Positions 51,132 through 62,010 of a DNA stretch of 64,000 nt are shown here, one piece after another. The first letter of the stretch is position 1, and the number at the start of each line of letters is the position of its first letter. The stretch comes from Auanema rhodensis. Its lineage: Eukaryota > Nematoda > Chromadorea > Rhabditida > Rhabditidae. The position numbers were made by a program, and so were the translations under genes. A model generated the notes under the pieces. That model was given only the letters and a program-made list of their open reading frames with translations, was not told the origin of the DNA and ran no database searches. The DNA lies in assembly GCA_964057225.1 (NCBI GenBank), contig OZ059894.1, positions 2,604,001 to 2,668,000 on the forward strand. The letters are read 5' to 3'.

Positions 51132-54100
51132 TTCAACGAAAAAATTAATTCTTCAGGGTGAAAATTGAGGATATAAGTGTGAACTTATATCAGTTGATAT
51201 CTCGGTGCATTTTTAAGCTAGCGCAAATCTGATAACACAGATCGACGCAGCTTAAAAATCCGCATCGAATGCACTATACTACATTGAGAAACGCTCAATA
51301 CAAAAATTAGTTATGATCGTTTGAAAAATGATGCATTAGTGTATGTTGAGTTTCCATGTACACTCAACATTGCTTCCAAAAACATTTTGACAAAAATTTT
51401 TTCGAAAAATTTCAAAATAATTTAGCAAAAAGTAGATGTTTTTAGTTTCCTTTTTTCAAGGCAAAGACGATGGACGATGTTATTCAACGAAAAAATTATT
51501 TCTTCAGGGTGAAAATCGAGGATATAAGTGTGAACTTATATCAGTTGATATCTCGGTGCATTTTTAAGCTAGCGCAAATCTGATAACACAGATCGATGCA
51601 GCTTAAAAATCCGCATCGAATGCACTATACTACATTGAGAAACGCTTAATACAAAAATTAGTTATGATCGTTTGAAAAATGATGCATTAGTGTATGTTGA
51701 GTTTCCATGTACACTCAACATTGCTTCCAAAAACATTTTGACAAAAATTTTTTCGAAAAATTTCAAAATAATTTAGCAAAAAGTAGATGTTTTTAGTTTC
51801 CTTTTTTCAAGGCAAAGACGATGGACGATGTTATTCAACGAAAAAATTATTTCTTCAGGGTGAAAATCGAGGATATAAGTGTGAACTTATATCAGTTGAT
51901 ATCTCGGTGCATTTTTAAGCTAGCGCAAATCTGATAACACAGATCGATGCAGCTTAAAAATCCGCATCGAATGCACTATACTACATTGGGAAACGCTTAA
52001 TACAAAAATTAGTTATGATCGTTTGAAAAATGATGCATTAGTGTATGTTGAGTTTCCATGTACACTCAACATTGCTTCCAAAAACATTTTGACAAAAATT
52101 TTTTCGAAAAATTTCAGAATAATTTAGCAAAAAGTAGATGTTTTTAGATTCCTTTTTTCAAGGCAAAGACGATGGACATTGTTATTCAACGAAAAAATTA
52201 TTTCTTCAGGGTGAAAATCGAGGATATAAGTGTGAACATATATCAGTTGATATCTCGGTGCATTTTTAAGCTAGCGCAAATCTGATAACACAGACCGACG
52301 CAGCTTAAAAATCCGCATCGAATGCACTATACCACATTGAGAAACGCTCAATACAAAAATTAGTTATGATCGTTTGAAAAATGATGCATTAGTGTATGTT
52401 GAGTTTCCATGTACACTCAACATTGCTTCCAAAAACATTTTGACAAAAATTTTTTCGAAAAATTTCAAAATAATTTAGCAAAAAGTAGATGTTTTTAGAT
52501 TCCTTTTTTCAAGGCGAAGACGATGGACATTGTTATTCAACGAAAAAATTAATTCTTCAGGGTGAAAATCGAGGATATAAGTGTGAACTTATATCAGTTG
52601 ATATCTCGGTGCATTTTTAAGCTAGCGCAAATCTGATAACACAGATCGACGCAGCTTACAAATCCGCATCGAATGCACTATACTACATTGAAAAACGCCT
52701 AATACAAAAATTAGTTATGATCGTTTGAAAAATGATGCATTAGTGTATGTTGAGTTTCCATGTACACTCAACATTGCTTCCAAAAACATTTTGACAAAAA
52801 TTTTTTCGAAAAATTTCAAAATAATTTAGCGAAAAGTAGATGTTTTTAGATTCCTTTTTTCAAGGCAAAGACGATGGACATTGTTATTCAACGAAAAAAT
52901 TAATTCTTCAGGGTGAAAATCGAGGATATAAGTGTGAACTTATATCAGTTGATATCTCGGTGCATTTTTAAGCTAGCGCAAATCTGATAACACAGATCGA
53001 CGCAGCTTACAAATCCGCATCGAATGCACTATACTACATTGAAAAACGCCTAATACAAAAATTAGTTATGATCGTTTGAAAAATGATGCATTAGTGTATG
53101 TTGAGTTTCCATGTACACTCAACATTGCTTCCAAAAACATTTTGACAAAAATTTTTTCGAAAAATTTCAAAATAATTTAGCGAAAAGTAGATGTTTTTAG
53201 ATTCCTTTTTTCAAGGCAAAGACGATGGACATTGTTATTCAACGAAAAAATTAATTCTTCAGGGTGAAAATCGAGGATATAAGTGTGAACATATATCAGT
53301 TGATATCTCGGTGCATTTTTAAGCTAGCGCAAATCTGATAACACAGATCGACGCAGCTTAAAAATCCGCATCGAATGCACTATACTACATTGAGAAACGC
53401 TTAATACAAAAATTAGTTATGATCGTTTGAAAAATGATGCATTAGTGTATGTTGAGTTTCCATGTACACTCAACATTGCTTCCAAAAACATTTTGACAAA
53501 AATTTTTTCGAAAAATTTCAAAATAATTTAGCAAAAAGTAGATGTTTTTAGTTTCCTTTTTTCAAGGCAAAGACGATGGACGATGTTATTCAACGAAAAA
53601 ATTATTTCTTCAGGGTGAAAATCGAGGATATAAGTGTGAACTTATATCAGTTGATATCTCGGTGCATTTTTAAGCTAGCGCAAATCTGATAACACAGATC
53701 GATGCAGCTTAAAAATCCGCATCGAATGCACTATACTACATTGAGAAACGCTTAATACAAAAATTAGTTATGATCGTTTGAAAAATGATGCATTAGTGTA
53801 TGTTGAGTTTCCATGTACACTCAACATTGCTTCCAAAAACATTTTGACAAAAATTTTTTCGAAAAATTTCAAAATAATTTAGCAAAAAGTAGATGTTTTT
53901 AGTTTCCTTTTTTCAAGGCAAAGACGATGGACGATGTTATTCAACGAAAAAATTATTTCTTCAGGGTGAAAATCGAGGATATAAGTGTGAACTTATATCA
54001 GTTGATATCTCGGTGCATTTTTAAGCTAGCGCAAATCTGATAACACAGATCGATGCAGCTTAAAAATCCGCATCGAATGCACTATACTACATTGGGAAAC

Positions 54101-57098
54101 GCTTAATACAAAAATTAGTTATGATCGTTTGAAAAATGATGCATTAGTGTATGTTGAGTTTCCATGTACACTCAACATTGCTTCCAAAAACATTTTGACA
54201 AAAATTTTTTCGAAAAATTTCAGAATAATTTAGCAAAAAGTAGATGTTTTTAGATTCCTTTTTTCAAGGCAAAGACGATGGACATTGTTATTCAACGAAA
54301 AAATTATTTCTTCAGGGTGAAAATCGAGGATATAAGTGTGAACATATATCAGTTGATATCTCGGTGCATTTTTAAGCTAGCGCAAATCTGATAACACAGA
54401 CCGACGCAGCTTAAAAATCCGCATCGAATGCACTATACCACATTGAGAAACGCTCAATACAAAAATTAGTTATGATCGTTTGAAAAATGATGCATTAGTG
54501 TATGTTGAGTTTCCATGTACACTCAACATTGCTTCCAAAAACATTTTGACAAAAATTTTTTCGAAAAATTTCAAAATAATTTAGCAAAAAGTAGATGTTT
54601 TTAGATTCCTTTTTTCAAGGCGAAGACGATGGACATTGTTATTCAACGAAAAAATTAATTCTTCAGGGTGAAAATCGAGGATATAAGTGTGAACTTATAT
54701 CAGTTGATATCTCGGTGCATTTTTAAGCTAGCGCAAATCTGATAACACAGATCGACGCAGCTTACAAATCCGCATCGAATGCACTATACTACATTGAAAA
54801 ACGCCTAATACAAAAATTAGTTATGATCGTTTGAAAAATGATGCATTAGTGTATGTTGAGTTTCCATGTACACTCAACATTGCTTCCAAAAACATTTTGA
54901 CAAAAATTTTTTCGAAAAATTTCAAAATAATTTAGCGAAAAGTAGATGTTTTTAGATTCCTTTTTTCAAGGCAAAGACGATGGACATTGTTATTCAACGA
55001 AAAAATTAATTCTTCAGGGTGAAAATCGAGGATATAAGTGTGAACATATATCAGTTGATATCTCGGTGCATTTTTAAGCTAGCGCAAATCTGATAACACA
55101 GATCGACGCAGCTTACAAATCCGCATCGAATGCACTATACTACATTGAAAAACGCCTAATACAAAAATTAGTTATGATTGTTTGAAAAATGATGCATTAG
55201 TGTATGTTGAGTTTCCATGTACACTCAACATTGCTTCCAAAAACATTTTGACAAAAATTTTTTCGAAAAATTTCAAAATAATTTAGCGAAAAGTAGATGT
55301 TTTTAGATTCCTTTTTTCAAGGCAAAGACGATGGACATTGTTATTCAACGAAAAAATTAATTCTTCAGGGTGAAAATCGAGGATATAAGTGTGAACATAT
55401 ATCAGTTGATATCTCGGTGCATTTTTAAGCTAGCGCAAATCTGATAACACAGATCGACGCAGCTTAAAAATCCGCATCGAATGCACTATACTACATTGAG
55501 AAACGCTTAATACAAAAATTAGTTATGATCGTTTGAAAAATGATGCATTAGTGTATGTTGAGTTTCCATGTACACTCAACATTGCTTCCAAAAACATTTT
55601 GACAAAAATTTTTTCGAAAAATTTCAAAATAATTTAGCAAAAAGTAGATGTTTTTAGTTTCCTTTTTTCAAGGCAAAGACGATGGACGATGTTATTCAAC
55701 GAAAAAATTATTTCTTCAGGGTGAAAATCGAGGATATAAGTGTGAACTTATATCAGTTGATATCTCGGTGCATTTTTAAGCTAGCGCAAATCTGATAACA
55801 CAGATCGATGCAGCTTAAAAATCCGCATCGAATGCACTATACTACATTGAGAAACGCTTAATACAAAAATTAGTTATGATCGTTTGAAAAATGATGCATT
55901 AGTGTATGTTGAGTTTCCATGTACACTCAACATTGCTTCCAAAAACATTTTGACAAAAATTTTTTCGAAAAATTTCAAAATAATTTAGCAAAAAGTAGAT
56001 GTTTTTAGTTTCCTTTTTTCAAGGCAAAGACGATGGACGATGTTATTCAACGAAAAAATTATTTCTTCAGGGTGAAAATCGAGGATATAAGTGTGAACTT
56101 ATATCAGTTGATATCTCGGTGCATTTTTAAGCTAGCGCAAATCTGATAACACAGATCGATGCAGCTTAAAAATCCGCATCGAATGCACTATACTACATTG
56201 GGAAACGCTTAATACAAAAATTAGTTATGATCGTTTGAAAAATGATGCATTAGTGTATGTTGAGTTTCCATGTACACTCAACATTGCTTCCAAAAACATT
56301 TTGACAAAAATTTTTTCGAAAAATTTCAGAATAATTTAGCAAAAAGTAGATGTTTTTAGATTCCTTTTTTCAAGGCAAAGACGATGGACATTGTTATTCA
56401 ACGAAAAAATTATTTCTTCAGGGTGAAAATCGAGGATATAAGTGTGAACATATATCAGTTGATATCTCGGTGCATTTTTAAGCTAGCGCAAATCTGATAA
56501 CACAGACCGACGCAGCTTAAAAATCCGCATCGAATGCACTATACCACATTGAGAAACGCTCAATACAAAAATTAGTTATGATCGTTTGAAAAATGATGCA
56601 TTAGTGTATGTTGAGTTTCCATGTACACTCAACATTGCTTCCAAAAACATTTTGACAAAAATTTTTTCGAAAAATTTCAAAATAATTTAGCAAAAAGTAG
56701 ATGTTTTTAGATTCCTTTTTTCAAGGCGAAGACGATGGACATTGTTATTCAACGAAAAAATTAATTCTTCAGGGTGAAAATCGAGGATATAAGTGTGAAC
56801 TTATATCAGTTGATATCTCGGTGCATTTTTAAGCTAGCGCAAATCTGATAACACAGATCGACGCAGCTTACAAATCCGCATCGAATGCACTATACTACAT
56901 TGAAAAACGCCTAATACAAAAATTAGTTATGATCGTTTGAAAAATGATGCATTAGTGTATGTTGAGTTTCCATGTACACTCAACATTGCTTCCAAAAACA
57001 TTTTGACAAAAATTTTTTCGAAAAATTTCAAAATAATTTAGCGAAAAGTAGATGTTTTTAGATTCCTTTTTTCAAGGCAAAGACGATGGACATTGTTA
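51132..57098 (+). repeat. Higher-order repeat, 6-mer of 2106 bp, three copies, the last one monomer short
   Basis: Copies are 51132-53237, 53238-55343 and 55344-57098. Monomer order is: tagtttcc end; attatttc with gatcgatg and tagtttcc; attatttc with gatcgatg, attgggaaac and cagaata; attatttc with gaacat, cagaccg and tataccac; tacaaat with ttgaaaaacg; the same again. tagtttcc sites at 51444, 51795, 53550, 53901, 55656 and 56007 give exact 2106-bp steps. In copy 1 the first 165 bp (to 51296) differ. Copy 3 has only one of the two tacaaat/ttgaaaaacg monomers. A private change is gattgttt near 55178. Confidence 0.93.
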
Positions 57099-58151
57099 TT
57101 CAACGAAAAAATTAATTCTTCAGGGTGAAAATCGAGGATATAAGTGTGAACATATATCAGTTGATATCTCGGTGCATTTTTAAGCTAGCGCAAATCTGAT
57201 AACACAGATCGACGCAGCTTAAAAATCCGCATCGAATGCACTATACTACATTGAGAAACGCTTAATACAAAAATTAGTTATGATCGTTTGAAAAATGATG
57301 CATTAGTGTATGTTGAGTTTCCATGTACACTCAACATTGCTTCCAAAAACATTTTGACAAAAATTTTTTCGAAAAATTTCAAAATATTTTAGCAAGAAGT
57401 AGATGTTTTTAGATTCCTTTTTTCAAGGCGAAGACGATGGACAATGTTATTCAACGAAAAAATAATTTCTTCAGGGTGAAAATCGAGGATATAAGTGTGA
57501 ACTTATATCAGTTGATATCTCGGTACATTTTCAAGCTAGCGCAAATCTGATAACACAGATCGACGCAGCTTAAAAATCCGCATCAAATGCACTATACTAC
57601 ATTGAGAAACGCTCAATACAAAAATTAGTTATGATCGTTTGAAAAATGATGAATTAGTGTATGTTGAGTTTCCATGTACACTCAACATTGCTTCCAAAAA
57701 CATTTTGACAAAAATTTTTTCGAGAAATTTCAAAATAATTTAGCAAAAAGTAGATGTTTTTAGATTCCTTTTTTCAAGGCGAAGACGATGGACATTGTTA
57801 TTCAACGAAAAAATTAATTCTTCAGGGTGAAAATCGAGGATATAAGTGTGAACTTATATCAGTTGATATCTCGGTGCATTTTTAAGCTAGCGCAAATCTG
57901 ATAACACAGATCGACGCAGCTTAAAAATCCGCATCGAATGCACTATACTACATTGAGAAACGCTAAATACAAAAATTAGTTATGATCGTTTGAAAAATGA
58001 TGAATTAGTGTATGTTGAGTTTCCAAGTACACTCAACATTGCTTCCAAAAACATTTTGACAAAAATTTTTTCGAAAAATTTCAAAATAATTTAGCAAAAA
58101 GTAGATGTTTTTAGATTCCTTTTTTTAAGGCAAAGACGATGGACAATGTTA
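57099..58151 (+). repeat. Switch from the 6-mer block to catcaaat/gatgaatta monomers
   Basis: 57099 starts like the first monomer of a fourth 6-mer copy (gaacat, cttaata) but from about 57381 has ttttagcaagaag, as in the monomers at 12286, 45517 and 46920. 57450 follows with ataatttc, ggtacattttcaag, catcaaat and cgagaaattt. 57801 has ctaaata, gatgaatta, and a spacer change ttccaag at 58022. The order 57450-57801 resembles 15094-15445. Confidence 0.82.
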
Positions 58152-60957
58152 TTCAACGAAAAAATTAATTCTTCAGGGTGAAAATCGAGGATATAAGTGT
58201 GAACTTATATCAGTTGATATCTCGGTGCATTTTTAAGCTAGCGCAAATCTGATAACACAGATCGATGCAGCTTAAAAATCCGCATCGAATGCACTATACT
58301 ACATTGAGAAACGCTTAATACAAAAATTAGTTATGATCGTTTGAAAAATGATGCATTAGTGTATGTTGAGTTTCCATGTACACTCAACATTGCTTCCAAA
58401 AACATTTTGACAAAAATTTTTTCGAAAAATTTCAAAATAATTTAGCAAAAAGTAGATGTTTTCAGATTTTTTTTTCAAGGCAAAGACGATGGACAATGTT
58501 ATTCAACGAAAAAATTAATTCTTCAGGGTGATCATCGAGGATATAAGTGTGAACTTATATCAGTTGATATCTCGGTGCATTTTTAAGCTAGCGCAAATCT
58601 GATAACACAGATCGACGCAGCTTAAAAATCCGCATCGAATGCACTATACTACATTGAGAAACGCTCAATACAAAAATTAGTTATGATCGTTTGAAAAATG
58701 ATGCATTAGTGTATGTTGAGTTTCCATGTACACTCAACATTGCTTCCAAAAACATTTTGACAAAAATTTTTTCGAAAAATTTCAAAATAATTTAGCAAAA
58801 AGTAGATGTTTTTAGATTCCTTTTTTCAAGGCAAAGACGATGGACAATGTTATTCAACGAAAAAATTAATTCTTCAGGGTGAAAATCGAGGATATAAGTG
58901 TGAACTTATATCAGTTGATATCTCGGTGCATTTTTAAGCTAGCGCAACTTTGATAACACAGATCGACGCAGCTTAAAAATCCGCATCGAATGCACTATAC
59001 TACATTGAGAAACGCTTAATACAACAATTAGTTATGATCGTTTGAAAAATGATGCATTAGTGTATGTTGAGTTTCCATGTACACTCAACATTGCTTCCAA
59101 AAACATTTTGACAAAAATTTTTTTGAAAAATTTCAAAATAATTTTGCAAAAATTAGATGTTTTCAGATTCTTTTTTTCAAGGCAAAGACGATGGACAATT
59201 TTATTCAACGAAAAATTTAATTCTTCAGGGTGAAAATTGAGGATATAAGTGTGAACTTATATCAGTTGATATCTCGGTGCATTTTTAAGCTAGCGCAAAT
59301 CTGATAACACAGATCGACGCAGCTTAAAAATCCGCATCGAATGCACTATACTACATTGAGAAACGCTCAATACAAAAATTAGTTATGATCGTTTGAAAAA
59401 TGATGAATTAGTGTATGTTGAGTTTCCATGTACACTCAACATTGCTTCCAAAAACATTTTGACAAAAATTTTTTCGAGAAATTTCAAAATAATTTAGCAA
59501 AAAGTAGATGTTTTTAGATTCCTTTTTTTAAGGCAAAGACGATGGACAATGTTATTCAACGAAAAAATTAATTCTTCAGGGTGAAAATCGAGGATATAAG
59601 TGTGAACTTATATCAGTTGATATCTCGGTGCATTTTTAAGCTAGCGCAAATCTGATAACACAGATCGATGCAGCTTAAAAATCCGCATCGAATGCACTAT
59701 ACTACATTGAGAAACGCTTAATACAAAAATTAGTTATGATCGTTTGAAAAATGATGCATTAGTGTATGTTGAGTTTCCATGTACACTCAACATTGCTTCC
59801 AAAAACATTTTGACAAAAATTTTTTCGAAAAATTTCAAAATAATTTAGCAAAAAGTAGATGTTTTCAGATTTTTTTTTCAAGGCAAAGACGATGGACAAT
59901 GTTATTCAACGAAAAAATTAATTCTTCAGGGTGATCATCGAGGATATAAGTGTGAACTTATATCAGTTGATATCTCGGTGCATTTTTAAGCTAGCGCAAA
60001 TCTGATAACACAGATCGACGCAGCTTAAAAATCCGCATCGAATGCACTATACTACATTGAGAAACGCTCAATACAAAAATTAGTTATGATCGTTTGAAAA
60101 ATGATGCATTAGTGTATGTTGAGTTTCCATGTACACTCAACATTGCTTCCAAAAACATTTTGACAAAAATTTTTTCGAAAAATTTCAAAATAATTTAGCA
60201 AAAAGTAGATGTTTTTAGATTCCTTTTTTCAAGGCAAAGACGATGGACAATGTTATTCAACGAAAAAATTAATTCTTCAGGGTGAAAATCGAGGATATAA
60301 GTGTGAACTTATATCAGTTGATATCTCGGTGCATTTTTAAGCTAGCGCAACTTTGATAACACAGATCGACGCAGCTTAAAAATCCGCATCGAATGCACTA
60401 TACTACATTGAGAAACGCTTAATACAACAATTAGTTATGATCGTTTGAAAAATGATGCATTAGTGTATGTTGAGTTTCCATGTACACTCAACATTGCTTC
60501 CAAAAACATTTTGACAAAAATTTTTTTGAAAAATTTCAAAATAATTTTGCAAAAATTAGATGTTTTCAGATTCTTTTTTTCAAGGCAAAGACGATGGACA
60601 ATTTTATTCAACGAAAAATTTAATTCTTCAGGGTGAAAATTGAGGATATAAGTGTGAACTTATATCAGTTGATATCTCGGTGCATTTTTAAGCTAGCGCA
60701 AATCTGATAACACAGATCGACGCAGCTTAAAAATCCGCATCGAATGCACTATACTACATTGAGAAACGCTCAATACAAAAATTAGTTATGATCGTTTGAA
60801 AAATGATGCATTAGTGTATGTTGAGTTTCCATGTACACTCAACATTGCTTCCAAAAACATTTTGACAAAAATTTTTTCGAAAAATTTCAGAATAATTTAG
60901 CAAAAAGTAGATGTTTTTAGATTCCTTTTTTCAAGGCAAAGACGATGGACAATGTTA
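58152..60957 (+). repeat. Higher-order repeat, 4-mer of 1403 bp, two copies
   Basis: Copies are 58152-59554 and 59555-60957. Order: gatcgatg with cagat T-run (350 bp); gtgatcatcg (58528/59931); gcaactttg (58945/60348) with acaacaatta; aaatttaattc with gaaaattgagg. Close matching covers about 58076-59404 against 59479-60807; the last monomer differs (gatgaatta with cgagaaattt at 59204, gatgcatta with cagaata at 60607). Each copy contains the incidental 63-codon frame at 59042 and 60445. Confidence 0.9.
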
Positions 60958-62010
60958 TTCAACGAAAAAATTAATTCTTCAGGGTGAAAATCGAGGATAT
61001 AAGTGTGAACTTATATCAGTTGATATCTCGGTGCATTTTTAAGCTAGCGCAAATCTGATAACACAGATCGACGCAGCTTAAAAATCCGCATCGAATGCAC
61101 TATACTACATTGAGAAACGCTCAATACAAAAATTAGTTATGATCGTTTGAAAAATGATGCATTAGTGTATGTTGAGTTTCCATGTACACTCAACATTGCT
61201 TCCAAAAACATTTTGACAAAAATTTTTTCGAAAAATTTCAAAATAATTTAGCAAAAAGTAGATGTTTTTAGATTCCTTTTTTCAAGGCAAAGACGATGGA
61301 CAATGTTATTCAACGAAAAAATTAATTCTTCAGGGTGAAAATCGAGGATATAAGTGTGAACTTATATCAGTTGATATCTCGGTGCATTTTTAAGCTAGCG
61401 CAACTCTGATAACACAGATCGACGCAGCTTAAAAATCCGCATCGAATGCACTATACTACATTGAGAAACGCTTAATACAACAATTAGTTATGATCGTTTG
61501 AAAAATGATGCATTAGTGTATGTTGAGTTTCCATGTACACTCAACATTGCTTCCAAAAACATTTTGACAAAAATTTTTTTGAAAAATTTCAAAATAATTT
61601 TGCAAAAATTAGATGTTTTCAGATTCTTTTTTTCAAGGCAAACACGATGGACAATTTTATTCAACGAAAAAATTAATTCTTCAGGGTGAAAATTGAGGAT
61701 ATAAGTGTGAACTTATATCAGTTGATATCTCGGTGCATTTTTAAGCTAGCGCAAATCTGATAACACAGATCGACGCAGCTTAAAAATCCGCATCGAATGC
61801 ACTATACTACATTGAGAAACGCTCAATACAAAAATTAGTTATGATCGTTTGAAAAATGATGCATTAGTGTATGTTGAGTTTCCATGTACACTCAACATTG
61901 CTTCCAAAAACATTTTGACAAAAATTTTTTCGAAAAATTTCAGAATAGTTTAGCAAAAAGTAGATGTTTTTAGATTCCTTTTTTCAAGGCAAAGACGATG
62001 GACATTGTTA
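60958..62010 (+). repeat. Partial further copy of the 4-mer (three monomers)
   Basis: 60958 is a plain gaactt/ctcaata monomer. 61309 has gcaactctg with acaacaatta, and 61660 has gaaaattgagg with cagaatagttt. The pair 61309-62010 matches 50781-51131 plus 51132 more closely at caactctg than the caactttg copies at 58853 and 60256, so the older form flanks the duplicated one. Confidence 0.83.

Noticed and set aside
50970-51161. 63-codon open frame, repeated at 59042, 60445 and 61498
   Set aside because: It is opened by the linked changes ttttttttgaaa and attttgcaaaaatt in one divergent monomer lineage. It has low-complexity Phe/Lys/Asn-rich content, no family resemblance, and is copied only because the monomer pair was duplicated.
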